A DNA stretch of 64,000 nt from Saccopteryx bilineata (GCF_036850765.1 NC_089501.1:13058997-13122996); one strand, 5' to 3'. Positions 22,746 to 34,469 are shown, counted from the stretch's first letter. Translations and numbers: made by a program. The notes: generated by a model not told the origin, from the sequence alone.

Positions 22746-22869
22746 GTGCATCACATTGCTTTATATATAGGTTTGTGGAGCACTTGGTAAATTTGATTAG
22801 AACTTACTAATTATGTTTTTGATTTTTAATAATAATGACTGACTAGCACTCATAAATGTGAACATCTCT

Positions 22870-23820
22870 TTTTTAAGGATTTTTAAATTTTAATTTATTT
22901 TCCAAGTTGACATACAATATTAACTTAGTTTCAAGTGAATAACATAATTATTAGATATTTATATACCTTAGAAAGTGATCAGCCCAATAAGTCTGATACC
23001 CATCTGACACCATACATAGTTATAACAATATTATTGACTGTATTCCCTATGCTGAATTTTATATTCTCATGATTATTTTTATAACTGGAAACTTGACCTC
23101 TTAATTTCTTTCACCCTTTTCACCCATTTCCCAAACCCTCCTCACATCTGGCAACTATCAATTTATTCTCCATATCTATGAGTTTGTTTCTATATTGTTC
23201 ATTTATTTTTTTTAGATTCTGCATATAAGTGAAATCATATGGCATTTGTCTTTCTCTGAGTTATTTAATTGAGCATAATATTCTCTTTGTCCATCCATAT
23301 TGTCACAAATGGCAACACTTCATTCTTTTTATGGCCAAGTAATATTCCATTATACATATGTACCACATCTATCAAGGGACACAGGCTACTTTTATATCTT
23401 GTCTGTTATAAATAATGCTGCAATGACCATAGAGGTGCATATAACTTTTCAAATTAGTGTTTTCTACTTTTAATTTTTTTTATTTTTTTTATTTATTGAT
23501 TTTTAGAGGGGGGGAGAGATAGAGAGAGAAAGAGAGAGAGAGAGAGAGAAAGGGGAGGAGCAGGAAGCATCAACTCCCATATGTGCCTTGACCAGGCAAG
23601 CCCAAGGTCTCGAACCGGCAAGCTCAGCGTTCCAGGTCGATGCTCTATCCCACTGCGCCACCACAGGTCAGGCTACTTTTAATTTTTTAATGAACCTCCA
23701 TACCATGTTACATTGTGGCTGCACCAATTTATAGTCCCACCCAACAGTGCATAAGGGTTCCCTTTTCTCTACATGCTTATCCACACTTGTTAATGTGACT
23801 ATATTTAGATAGTTCACACA
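22870..23820 (-). mobile_element. L1M 3' end, split by a SINE
   Basis: Homologous to the copy at 20052-20965: CATCTGACACCATACATAGT, CTGAGTTATTTAATTGAGCA, AAGTAATATTCCATTATACA and GCTGCACCAATTTATAGTCC. Antisense and heavily mutated. Confidence 0.88.
23480..23672 (-). mobile_element. Type B SINE nested in L1, with TSD
   Basis: Antisense. The TSD ctacttttaatttttt lies at 23464-23479 and from 23673. Head ends CCACAGGTCAGG. Confidence 0.95.
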
Positions 23821-24935
23821 TAATTTTTTAGTAAATTTATTGCACACAGTGTTGGAGTAACATAGGCTAACTCATATCCTGAATCAGAGAGAAAATTCAT
23901 GGAGAAATGAATTGCACATAAGCGTATGCCCTTCTAGGCACAGAGCTATTTTCTCACTGTGCACCTCAAGTTTCACTTATCTTAGTATCCAGGGCTCTCA
24001 GCCACTGCCTTGATGGTTTCCTTTTTCCCATTTTTTTTCTGTCAGTTTAATCTCTTATACTATACCAAGAGTCACTGGCTTGTCTTTTTCTTTTCCGCTC
24101 CATATGCTTTTGTGATAAGGATGAAAGAAGATTTTTCTGTCTTATCAAAAAGCATGACTCTAGCAGAGCGCATTATGTTTTTCACATAGGTTCTAAAATG
24201 TTTTGCAACATGTGTAAATTGGTTGTTGCTCTTTCATTTAATCAACATCAAATTTAATTGTTTTTAGTCATGAGGGTCACAGGAACAAGTTTTCTCTCCC
24301 TCGCATTATGTGAATCTTAATATGCATAGTTATCTTGTAACACCTACAAAATATTGTTTGCACATCTCATAGAACTTTGGGTCAGATAATTTATTCTAAT
24401 AATGCGGTTTCTCCAGATAATGTCTTCAACTATTGTTTTTCCTAATTTCTGGTCTCCTGTAAATTTTCTAAGTTCCATCTAACTCTAAACATGTGTTTAA
24501 AAATAATAATTAGTAGTAGTAGTATATTAAATTATGTCAAAGTGCATTTTATAGTGTTCTTTTACAGTTTTCTTTAGCCATTTGTAAATAGAGACCAGTA
24601 GATAGCTACTCATGTGACTACTTTAATGTAAAGATGCTTAAGGAGTTGGCCTGAGCTATAGGCAAAGTGAGTTCCTTTAGCACTTTATCTTATCCATGTC
24701 CTCTATAAAGGTTGCATTTAGCAATATTTGCTTCTGATGTATGGCACCAGCAAGAGCTACAATCAGGTACAGGAATCTGTGTCAAGAGGCAAGCTCTGAG
24801 ACCCATTGTTTTAGCATTTCTCCTCCAGCCTCAGATTGAAATTCTTCCTAGGAGTGAGTTGAGGGGGGTCAGGTGGGGGTAGTCCTGAGCCTGATTAGCC
24901 CTCTCTCTCAGATGTACTTAAGCAGATTCTTTCAC
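23821..24935. other. Unassigned stretch (1.1 kb)
   Basis: No recognisable gene or repeat. Possibly an old element around 23820-24330, but I cannot name it. Confidence 0.35.
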
Positions 24936-25167
24936 CTTTCTGTATATCAGTTCCCTCATTAGTAAAATAAGAGAATGGCAAATAGTACTTATTGAACGTT
25001 ATGCGGTAGGCATGTCCAAACACCTTGCATATAATCTCTGTTTAATATTCAAACCCAGTCTGTGAGGGTGGAAGATCCGATACACACATATTCTCTCAAT
25101 CCCCTGTCACCACCCCCTTACTTTTCCCCTGTATTGTCACATTACTTTCATACACACATATGCACGA

Positions 25168-25199
<32 letters not shown>

Positions 25200-25345
25200 T
25201 TATTATATTGTCATTTTGTCAGTGTCCTTAGTCTAGAGTGTAAATGTCACCAGGTCAGGAATTTCTGTTTGTTTTGTTCACTGCTATATGTCTAGAACAC
25301 ATCCTGGCACTCAATAAATATACATTGGGTGTTGAATGAATGAGA
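24936..25345 (+). mobile_element. MIR then L2 3' end
   Basis: MIR-like text (ATCAGTTCCCTCATTAGTAA, then CCTTGCATATAATCTC) is followed by an L2 3' end (TGTTCACTGCTATATGTC, CCTGGCACTCAATAAATATA, TTGAATGAATGA). Boundary between the two about 25050. Confidence 0.65.
25171..25197. repeat. (CA)n microsatellite
   Basis: About 13 CA dinucleotides flanked by imperfect CACA/TATG steps. Confidence 0.93.
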
Positions 25346-25450
25346 TACAGAGAGATTAAGTAATTTACTGATGCTCAGAAAGCTAGTAAAGGGGCGGAGT
25401 TGGGAATTGATCCCACATTGTTTCTCTCCAGAACCCAGACTCCAGAGCAT
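25346..25450 (-). mobile_element. MIR remnant
   Basis: AGAGATTAAGTAATTTACTG, AGCTAGTAAAGGGGCGGAG and TGGGAATTGATCCCA fit reverse MIR. Confidence 0.65.
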
Positions 25451-25511
25451 AACGTTATATTACATTAAATTAGGCAATTGATGGCTTCCAAAGCCATGAA
25501 TCATATAATGC

Positions 25512-25680
25512 TGGTTTCACATCAGAATTGTATCTGGTGCTTCAAAAAAAAAATACAGATGCCTACTGCTCCCCACTATACCCCATTAAGTACTTTGATT
25601 TTCCTTTAATGAGCCTGGAGTTACTACATTTTGTACCAAAATTCCCAAGTGAATTTCATTTGTACCTAAGGTGGAAAATT
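25512..25680 (+). mobile_element. MER5-like hAT MITE, diverged
   Basis: AATACAGATGCCTACTGCTC, a diverged middle, then CCCAAGTGAATTTCATTTG give a MER5 outline. No clear TIRs. Confidence 0.45.
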
Positions 25681-26500
25681 AATGCTTAAAGTTTATCTCA
25701 ATAAATTCCTTATCTTTATAAATCTTTAAGATTTATCCAGAACAGAGCTCAGATTGAGGCTGAAAAACAGAAGGACAAGTAGGAGATAGTAGGACCAAAG
25801 TTTCTGAGTTAGGGTCATGATTGAGTTCATGGATCTTTCTATAAAAACTTTCCAACTAGTCTTAATCATGTAGGATTGTCCGGTGACTCGTAACTTGAAA
25901 CTTTGCTATAGGCTGTTAATGAAGAAGTAATAATCTACATGATTTAAAATCAGTGGTTTAAACACTTAGCAATTTAACTATATACCTAAGTGATTTATTA
26001 TCTAGAATATATTATGTCTGTAAAGAATGTTATAGTATGTACCACCAAAGAAATAAAATTACCAGTTTAATGCCCAGTAATAAAAGGAACAGTAATAATG
26101 AATGTTATGATAGAAAATATTATTTTTATTAAAAATGGTAATTAATAATTTGAAGATTATGCTTCTCTTTCAGACATCTGTGTCTGACAATAAATGGACA
26201 GTCTAAAGCTCCCCTAGAACTAGACTTCTGAAAATTGTTATAGCTTTTATGAATGAACCCTGTTCTACTTGATAAACAGGATTTTTTACAAGTATTTATA
26301 CTTTTTGGTGAAGCATATCCCTTCAAGTTGTGAGGAAATCATTACCATAGCAATGCAATAGAACAGGAAGCTTGGTATTTGGTTGTGCTAAAGGTGACTT
26401 CCTGATCCTAAAACTAAAGAATGAAAAGTATTTAGCACATGCCTGTGGAATTGATTCAGCACCCTTTTTATCAAAATATTCTGTCCAGATACCTTAAGTC
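25681..26500. other. Unassigned stretch
   Basis: AT-rich, no gene or repeat recognised. Confidence 0.4.
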
Positions 26501-26513
26501 ATTTACTTTTCTT

Positions 26514-26860
26514 TTTCTTTCTTTTTCTTTCTTTTTTTTTTCTTCAGAGACAAAGAGTCAGAGAGAGGGATAGATAGGGATAGACAGACAGGAACAGAGA
26601 GAGATGAGAAGCATCAATCATCAGTTTTTCATTGCGACACTTTAGTTGTTCATTGATTGCTTTCTCATATGTGCCTTGACTGCGGGCCTTCAGCAGACTG
26701 AGTAACCCCTTGCTCGAGCCAGCAACCTTGGGTCCAAGCTGATGAGCTTTGCCCAAACCAGATGAGCCCACACTCAAGCTGGCGATCTCGGGGTCTCGAA
26801 CCTGGGTCTTCTGCATTCCAGTCTGACACTCTTTTCACTGCACCACCACCTGGTCAGGCA
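26514..26860 (-). mobile_element. Type A SINE with TSD
   Basis: Antisense; the tail has become a (CTTT)n-like run. The TSD atttacttttctt lies at 26501-26513 and from 26863. Head CCTGGTCAGGC. Confidence 0.93.
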
Positions 26861-26989
26861 CCATTTACTTTTCTTAAAACTTCTGTGAGTTCGTGTTAGT
26901 ATGTATTCTCCAAGAAGCAAATGCCAAGTCAGGATTAAATATGCAAAAAACTTACTAGGGTAAATGCCTGTATGAGAAAAGGGGGAAGT

Positions 26990-27305
26990 AAAATGAGGAA
27001 TCTGATCATATCCTTGTCTTACTTAAAATTCTACAATGCTTTCTATGGCCCTTAGAGTGCATACAGCATCTTTAAATTGGCCTGTAAGGCTCTGCCTGGC
27101 ACAGGGCTACTCACTTTCAGAGCCTCAGTTTTTGATTCTTTCCCCTTCAACTTCTTCACTTGGATATGTTAGCAAACAATTAGCTTCTTGAATATGTCCT
27201 TCTCTCTCCTGTTCACAGGTTTTTGCACTTGAAGTTCAGTCCCCGCCTTTTCATATAGCTAAATCCTACTCTACCTTCACATCTTAGTTTAATCCTGACT
27301 TATTC
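26990..27305 (+). mobile_element. LINE L2 3' region remnant
   Basis: GGCCTGTAAGGCTCTGCCTG, CCCCTTCAACTTCTTCACTT and GTTTTTGCACTTGAAGTTCA match the L2 3' segment in forward order. Confidence 0.7.
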
Positions 27306-27446
27306 TGGGTAACTGTTCCTGTGTCTTTGTTAACATGCCATTGAATCAGCTCTGACTCCTGGCAACCAATGGATGAGTGATGCCTACAGTGTCCTTTCCT
27401 CAACAGGTCTGCTCACCTCCCGTAGATTCATACCTATGGCTTCTTT

Positions 27447-27929
27447 CTTCTTTTTCTTCTTTCTTCTTCTTCTTCTTTCTTCTTCTTCTTTTTCTTCTTC
27501 ATCTTCTTTCTTCTTTTTCTTCTTCTTTCTTCTTCTTTTTCTTCTTTCTTTTTCTTCTTCTTCTTCTTCTTTCTTCTTCTTCTTTTTCTTCTTCTTCTTC
27601 TTCTTCTTCTTCCTTCTTCCTTCTTTCATCTTCTTCTTCTTCTTCCTTCTTCCTTCTTTCTTCTTCTTCTTCTTCTTCTTCTTCTTCTTCTTCTTCTTCT
27701 TCTTCTTTTTCTTCTTTCTTCTTCTTCTTCTTCTTTTTCTTCTTCTTTCTTTTTCTTCTTCTTTTTCTTCTTCTTCTTTCTTCTTCTTCTTTTTCTTCTT
27801 CCTTCTTTCTTCTTTCTTCTTCTTCTTCTTCCTTCTTCCTTCTTCTTTCTTTCTTCTTCTTCTTCTTCTTCTTCTTCTTCTTCTTCTTCTTCTTCTTCTT
27901 CTTTCTTCTTTCTTCTTTCTTCTTCTTCT
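27447..27929. repeat. Expanded TTC/TTTC tract (SINE tail)
   Basis: About 480 bp of almost pure pyrimidine (TTC, TTTC, TTTTTC) on the plus strand, directly at the tail end of the antisense SINE at 27930. A GAA/TTC tract of this length can form triplex or H-DNA. The long polyPhe/polyGlu-type frames here are not genes. Confidence 0.95.
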
Positions 27930-28257
27930 TCCAGAGACAGAGAGAGAGAGTCAGAGAGAAGGATAGACAGGGACAGACACACAGGAATGAAGAGATGAGA
28001 AGCATCAATCACAAGTTTTTCGTTGTGCATTGCAACACCTTAGTTGTTCATTGATTGCTTTCTCATATGTGCCTTGACCGTGGGTCTTCAGAAGACCGAG
28101 TAACCCTTTGCTCGAGCCAGTGACCTTGGGTCCAACCTGGTGAGCTTTTACTCAAACCAGATGAGCCCACGCTCAAGCTGGAGACCTCGGGGTCTCGAAC
28201 CTGGGTCCTTGGCATCCCAGTCCAATGCTCTATCCACTGTGCCACCGCCTGGTCAGG
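27930..28257 (-). mobile_element. Type A SINE, tail expanded
   Basis: Antisense: CAGAGACAGAGAGAGAGTCA, then intact modules to CGCCTGGTCAGGC. It sits inside the pyrimidine tail of the neighbouring SINE at 28504. Confidence 0.95.
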
Positions 28258-28503
28258 CTTCTTCTTCTTCTTCTTCTTCTTCTTCTTCTTCTTCTTCTTC
28301 TTTTTCTTCTTCTTCTTCTCCTCTTCCTTCTCCTCCTCCTCCTCCTCCTCCTCCTCCTCCTCCTTCTCCTCCTCCTCCTCCTCCTTCTCTTTCTCCTTCT
28401 TCTTCCTCCTCCTCCTCTTTCTCGTTGTCTTCTTCTTCTTCTTCCTCCTCCTCTTCTTCTTCTTCCTCTTCCTCTTCCTCCTCTCCTCCTCCTCCTTCTT
28501 TTT
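28258..28503. repeat. Expanded TTC/CTC tract (SINE tail)
   Basis: About 245 bp of TTC passing into CTC/TCC units, at the tail end of the SINE at 28504. Confidence 0.95.
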
Positions 28504-28876
28504 ATTTTAGAGAGAGATTGAGAGAGAGAGGACAGACAGGTTCAAACAGGAAGAGAAAGAGATGAGGAGCATCACTGTGGCACCTTAGCTATTCATTGAT
28601 TGCTTTCTCATATTTTCTTTTATGTGCCTTGGCTGGGGGGCTCTGGCTGAGCCAGTGACCCCTTGCTCAAGTCAGCGACCTTAAGCTTCAAGCCAGAGAA
28701 CTTTAGGCTCAAGCCAGCGACCATGGGGTTATGTCTATGATCCCATGCTCAGGCTGACGACCCTGTCCTTAAGCTAGATGAGCCTACATTGAAGCCAGTG
28801 ACCTCAGGGCTTCAAGCCTGGGTCCTCAGCATGCCCAGGTCAACGCTCTTTCCACTGTGCCACAGCCTCGTCAGGC
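28504..28876 (-). mobile_element. Type A SINE, long-array variant, tail expanded
   Basis: Antisense: TTTATTTTAGAGAGAGATTG tail, several CAAGCCAGCGACC-like units, head ending CCTCGTCAGGC. First insert into the RTE element. Confidence 0.9.
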
Positions 28877-29058
28877 ATGCCTATGACTTCTTTTATGGAG
28901 TCAATCCATCTCCTATTTGGTCTTTCTCTTTTTCTATTGCCTTCTATTTTTACCAGTATTATTGTCTTTTCCAAAGAACTCTGCCTTCTCATGTTGTGCC
29001 TGAAATAAGACAGCTTCAGTTTTGTTGTTTTTACCTCCAGCATTGTTTTAGGCTTCAT
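28877..29058 (-). pseudogene. RTE-type reverse transcriptase, C-terminal fragment
   Basis: Read on the minus strand, about 60 codons contain LKLSYFRHNMRRQSSLEKTI followed by KIEGNRKRERPNRRWIDSIK. The pattern R-R-x-x-S-L-E-K-T, then E-G-x-R-x-R-x-R-P-x-x-R-W-x-D-S-I, is the well-known C-terminal tail of RTE/BovB-type LINE reverse transcriptases. The RT palm domain and the apurinic endonuclease are missing because the element is 5'-truncated. The frame then runs into the inserted SINE, so the last residues are foreign. The tail is clear enough that I judge the element younger than the L2 and MIR around it. Confidence 0.78.
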
Positions 29059-29110
29059 TTACTCTAGGACTCACTTGTTTGTCTCTCTGGTAGTTCATGA
29101 TATCTCCAGT

Positions 29111-32100
29111 AAAAGTTCCCTTATTATAAGAACTCAGCAGTCAATAGATTGTCCTCCCACTCCTCACCTCCAACCCTTAAAAGGATTGTCCTTATTCTTA
29201 TGCGCAGGAAACACAGATTCCCAAAACCATGTCTGTTGTTGATCTTTTCTGCTAATTCCACCATCATTTTGATGTAACTTTGTTTATATCCTATTTAGTA
29301 ATCTTTCCAGATTTTTCTTGATTTTTCACCTGGCTCCAAGGTATATGCTGTAGCAGGCACAATCAGGGAAGTAAAAATATTTTGTCTTTTTTTCCTAGTC
29401 TGCTTTAATATCTAAGAATGAGCAACTTGATGGGATTTGGCAGTTTGGGTTAGTGGCTAGAACATGAGTTTGGGAGTCAAACTCAGTTTGTAATCCCAAC
29501 TTCATTTCTTAATATCTGTTTCAGTTGACTCTGTGAATCTCAGTTCTTCATCAACCAAAAGGGCAGGGAAATTATGGTTGACTTGGAAGAACAGGGTGCT
29601 TGCTACTGACCATTGCTCCTCTGGTTGTCAAGTCTCATGGGATCCCTTAGAGTTCAGGAGAAAAAGAGAGACCAGGAAAATGCCCCTGGTGGGAGGGAGG
29701 AGAAGAGGAAAAGGAATAGGAAGAAGGGAAGAGCATGATGGGTCCTCCATCCTAAGGACTTTTAGGATGGAAATTTGAGGGGAGCTCCCAAGGAGGATCT
29801 CAATAGAATACCCAGCAGCTTTCCAGGTATGTCCTTTTAGAGCTGTGGTCTCCACTGATTGGTTGATGCCAGGGCAGGGGTTGACACCAGGGCAGGAGGT
29901 CATTAGTCAATGCAGCTGGTCCTGAGGTCAGCTGTGGCATGCTTGCCTGTTTTTGCTGCATTTCTGGGCCTGGAACTGAACTATAACTGAGACCTAGATG
30001 TTATGCCTAGAGGTTAATGCTTAAGGGCTATTCTCTGGCCCCTTTGTCCATACCTCCCTCTTAGAGGGTCTAACCCACCTGACTAGCAACCTGCCAGTGG
30101 AGGAAACAGCTTGATGAGGCTCCGGACTGCATGACCAGCATATGAAATCAGGGGGTCTAAACCACATGACCACAATATGCCAGCTGAGAAGATTATTCTA
30201 GGGTAGAGATCCTTGTTTTTCCTGTTTTGCCCGTTGCTGGGGACCAAGGGATTTCTGTCCTGGTGACCTTCTGTGCCTGGCCTATAGCCCTTGCTCTGCT
30301 CATCTGTCTAATTGCCTATGTGTGTTGCTACAGAAAGTACTGTATGTTTTTAACACAAGTAAATTTAGAGACACACCTGCTAAACATTGGACTCTTGATT
30401 GCCATTTTCATTGCTTTCAGTACAAGTTCAGGTCTGTTCCCCCCATGCTCACTTCCACCACAGAGGTCAGAGCAGCACATCAAAGCCAGAAATACAGCAA
30501 GCCATCAGAGTTCAGATTCTTTCCTGCTTCCCTGTGGCGGGGTCAAGAATACAAACATCTTCAATTGCTACAGCAGGAGGGAACATTACTCCATCAACAG
30601 AACTAAACAGGAAGCACCAAATGGCATTTCTTCTATTTATTTTATGACTATTAAGACAGACGTAGTTTGGTTCTTTCAACCAAATTTGTCAGTGAAGCAT
30701 AAAAAACACCTTATAAACACTTTATAAGGTGTAGTTATTTTGGTTGGTTTAAACTCCACAAAAAAGATTTAATGCTGTTTTCTCAGTTATTTTACTTACT
30801 ACAATTCATGGAACACTACATTTTTAGGATGTTGGAATTTTACCATATCTTAAGTTATTTTTTAAGTTGTGAACCAGACACTTAACATTTGCTGCATTCT
30901 ATTGAGATTCACATCATAACTCATTTAGACTTTAATTAAATTTCTCAGATATTTCTTTTCCAGATGCAGGAAGATGTGCATGTATTACGCAGAGTACTTT
31001 TACTGCCCTTCAATGTGTGACAGGGTGCTGAAAGTGTGTGATGTAGCCAGGAAATACCTCAAATGGAACTTTGGAGATTTATTCGCCTTACCAAAATTTT
31101 AATCTTGATATATTAGTTTGTTATCCACTTCATTACATCAGAGTAAGTTGTATTACTCACTGCCAGTGACAGCATCTGAGCAGAAACGAGGCACAGTGTG
31201 ATCATTTAAACAAGCCCAGTGAAGGGGCAAAGGGGAATGTCATTTGTATTTTTTATGAATATTTCCAGAAATAAATCAATGAGCCACATTATTCTTATAA
31301 TTATTTGGAATTATTTAGTTCCAGAAGACTATTTGGCCTGCTGTTAAAAGGAAATGAATGTTTCTTTTCAGCTTCCTTCATTATTTTTCTCATCCAGCCA
31401 GTGGTGTACCAATGGTGGGAGTGGCCCACCCCTAGGATAGGCAATAAGGGAATGCTTTGTGTGTAGAAATTTTTAAAGAAATAAAATAATTATAATAAAT
31501 GCTAGTCTGCTTTATGTTATTACTATGTATTGACAATTCTAAGCAATGCCAAAGGTACTACTCCTCTCAGAGAAAAAAATATTTTGTTGATGTAAGATCT
31601 AAACCACTGTTAAAATTTCTGAAATTTAATAGTATATTATCCTTAAGCTAAAAATTGTCATGTTTTTTATTACTTATTTTTAAATAAGCATTGCATTCTA
31701 TAAGGAAGTAACTCTAACTCTCCTGCACTGAACTCAGCTACTCATGTGTATTTCAAGAACAGGCAGCCACGTTCTGTTTATTCATTTTCATAATCACTGT
31801 GCTATAATTGTTAATTTTGAATCTATGTTGAAACACAGGATTCCATAGTACCACAGGGGTGAGAGATATGAACTGAACCTGAAGAAAGCTCAAATTTTGC
31901 AGCCATTTAAAGCTTTGGAGAATTTTACCAAATATAATAGAAATGTATGATAAATTTTCTGGTGAAAGTATTTTAGCAAAAAAGTTTCCATTACAGAAAC
32001 ATTTGAATGTTGATTAGAACTGATTGCAAAAAATGAAGAGACATGGTTGGTATTACAATTTCTGGAATTTACAGTTAAATGGTTTTTTATAAATTCATGA

Positions 32101-32169
32101 TAAAGTTATTCTTATTTTAAAATGTTTTGAACTATTTGTATATCTGGGTTTTTGGTTATTTTTATGTAA
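29111..32169. other. Mostly unique 3-kb stretch
   Basis: No family recognised. 29630-30210 is GC-richer, with CCAGGGCAGG-type direct repeats at 29868-29900, and could be an unassigned LTR. 30230-30640 has several overlapping open frames, including a plus frame of 166 codons with a hydrophobic N-terminal third, but no known domain. 30960-31990 looks like unique, possibly conserved non-coding DNA. Confidence 0.4.
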
Positions 32170-32182
32170 AAGAAACAGTTGA

Positions 32183-32611
32183 GCCTGACCAGGCAGTGGC
32201 TCAGGGGATAAAGCATTGGCCTGGGATGCTGAGGACCCACGTTCAAAACCCCAACGTCACAGGCTTGAGCACGGGCTCACCAGCGTGAGTAAGGGGTCAC
32301 CGGCTTGAGTGTGGGATCATAGACATGACTCCACGGTCACTGGCTTGAAGCCTAAGGTCTCTGGCTTGAGCCCAAGGTCGCTGGCTTGAGCCCAAGGTCT
32401 CTGGCTTGAGCCCAAGGTCACTGGCTTGAGTCCAAGGTCTCTGGCTTGAGCAAGGTGTCATTGGCTTGGCTGCAGCACCTCTACTCTGTCAAGGCATATA
32501 TGAGAAAGCAATCAATGAACAACTAAGGTGCCACAACTATGAACTGATGCTTCTTATCTCTCTTCCTTCCTGTCTGTCTCTCTCTCTCTTGCTAAAAATA
32601 AAGAAAAAAAG
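32183..32611 (+). mobile_element. Type A SINE, longest internal array
   Basis: GCCTGACCAGGCAGTGGCTCA head, GGGATCATAGACATGACTCC module, then five to six tandem TCTGGCTTGAGCCCAAGG-type units. Imperfect TSD aaagaaacagttga / aaagaaatgtttga (two mismatches). Confidence 0.93.
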
Positions 32612-33459
32612 AAAGAAATGTTTGAAGTTAAAATAAACAAAAAGTGTCCTTCAATCAACTATGAGTAGATATAGAGTGACACATCTCACTATCCTGATTC
32701 CATCAACCATGACTACGTGAAAATTAATTTGACAAAGCCATTGGTAAATTTGCAGAGGTGAAGGTGCAAAGCCAGAAACTGAAATGGAATAATTTATAAC
32801 CATGGCAAATCAATATGTAGGTATGAATATTTTTCTAAAAACACAATAATGTACCTAAAAGTTTTAAAACTTTGGGGTTTCTTTGCACTTTACTAATTTT
32901 TACTAGCATTGCTGTATATGCAAAATGTAATGAATGAAAATTGTCACCATCTACATTTATTTCTGGACATAATAATTGTTTCTTGTTTTATTTCATGATC
33001 ATTACTGAAAATACTTTTGTTATATGGAAGCAAAGGTGTTGAAATTTGTCCCTTTCAGGTGTCAAGTATACTAGGTATGTCACTGCATCTATGTTTTCAT
33101 TTTAACTCAAAACAAAATGCATTCTTGATCTTTTTAGTACTATAATTATGCTTTAGAAAATCATGCCCAAAGCAATTAATTTTAATAAGGTAAAGTCTTA
33201 ATAACTAAGAAATAGAATAAACTACACTTAAATATAGCTCTTGCCCACCACAGATTTTGGTAATAGATATGTTTCTAATAAATGTATGCTTTATGGCTTC
33301 ACTATTTTATATATGCTTAGTAAGATAAAAATAATACCAAAATTCGGCCTGCTGAAATTTGAACATGAAAAAACAGAAATTATGAATATCTTATAACAAT
33401 TAAAAATAGTTGAATCTAATTTAAAACTTCCACTACAGGTACAGATCACTTCACTATTT
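32612..33459. other. Unassigned AT-rich stretch
   Basis: Nothing recognised. Confidence 0.4.
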
Positions 33460-33477
33460 AACTCTAGCAAATGTTTT

Positions 33478-33837
33478 GTTTTGTTTTGTGTTGTGACAGA
33501 GACAGAGAGAGAGACTGGTAGGGACAGACAGACAGGAAGAAAGAGAGATGAGAAGCATCAGTTCTTCATTGTGGTTTCTTAGTTGTTTATTGATTGCTTT
33601 CTCATATGTGCCTTGATGGGGGGAGCTACAGCAGAACAAGTGACCCCTTGCTCAAGCCAGTGACCTTTGGGCTCAAGCCAGTGACCATAAGGTCATGTGT
33701 ATGATCCCATGCTCAAGCCAGCAATGCCTCACTCAAGCTGGTGAGCCTGCGCTCAAGCCAGTGACTTTGAGCCTCAAACCTGGGTCCTCCGCGTCCCAGG
33801 CCAACACTCCATCCACTGCACCACCGCCTGCTCAGGC
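33478..33837 (-). mobile_element. Type A SINE with TSD
   Basis: Antisense. The TSD taactctagcaaatgttt (33460-33477) / taactctaataaatgttt (33838-33855) has two mismatches. (TTTTG)n tail. Contains the GTGTATGATCCCATG module. Confidence 0.95.
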
Positions 33838-33959
33838 TAACTCTAATAAATGTTTAAGGAATAAATATCTTTATGCCTTTTCAGAAAATAGAAAAACAAG
33901 AAGCTCTATTCAACTTAATTTTGGAGGCCAGCATAACCTTCATATCAAAACATAAAACG

Positions 33960-34336
33960 GGCCCTGGCCGGTTGGCTCAGTGGTAGAGTGTTGGCCTGGC
34001 GTGCAGGAGTCCTGGGTTCGATTCCCGGCCAGGGCACACAGGACAGGCGCCCATCTGCTTCTCCACCCCTCCCCCTCTCTTTCCTCTCTATCTCTCTCTT
34101 CCCCTCCCGCAGCCGAGACTCCGTTGGAGCAAAAGATGGCCCGGGTGCTGGGGATGGCTCCATGGCCTCTGCCCCAGGTGCTAGAATGGCTCTAGTCACA
34201 ACAGAGTGACGCCCCGGATGGGCAGAGCATCGCCCCCTGGTGGGCGTGCCGGGTGGATCCCGGTCGGGTGTGCCCCCCCCCCCCCCCCGTTTCCAGCTTC
34301 AGAAAAATACAAAAAACAAACAAACAAACAAACAAA
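33960..34336 (+). mobile_element. Type C SINE with poly-C interruption
   Basis: Intact head and B box (GGGTTCGATTCCC). One GCAGAGC unit only in the body. A run of about 16 C near 34272-34288 replaces the usual CATGCGGGAGTC segment. (CAAA)n tail. Confidence 0.93.
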
Positions 34337-34469
34337 AACATATTCCGAAAATGATGAAGAAAAAGTTTCTGGGCAACCTCAAATCATAAACATACATACT
34401 GAAATTCTTAATGTCAGCTCCCCAAACAACATGTCTAAATTATACTATGTCACAAATACGTTGACTCTG

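Larger units (their letters stand above)
27315..29110 (-). mobile_element. RTE-clade LINE 3' end, split by SINE insert
   Basis: Left part about 27315-27446 (ATCAGCTCTGACTCCTGGCA, GTGTCCTTTCCTCAACAGG). Right part about 28873-29110, carrying the C-terminal codons. The junction CCTATGGCTTCTTT / CCTATGACTTCTTTT is duplicated on either side of about 1.4 kb of nested SINEs and tails. 5'-truncated near 29110. Confidence 0.75.

Noticed and set aside
27373..28565. Very long open frames (up to 225 codons) on both strands
   Set aside because: They are frames through TTC/GAA-type microsatellite DNA, rich in Phe/Leu/Ser or Lys/Glu/Arg, with no domain.
32240..32460. CRISPR-like array of short direct repeats
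   Set aside because: The units are adjacent without unique spacers and are part of the type A SINE internal array in a mammalian genome.
33960..34040. tRNA gene, because A-box and B-box motifs are present
   Set aside because: The same head recurs in dozens of copies followed by SINE bodies and A-rich tails, and no complete cloverleaf with an acceptor stem is evident.
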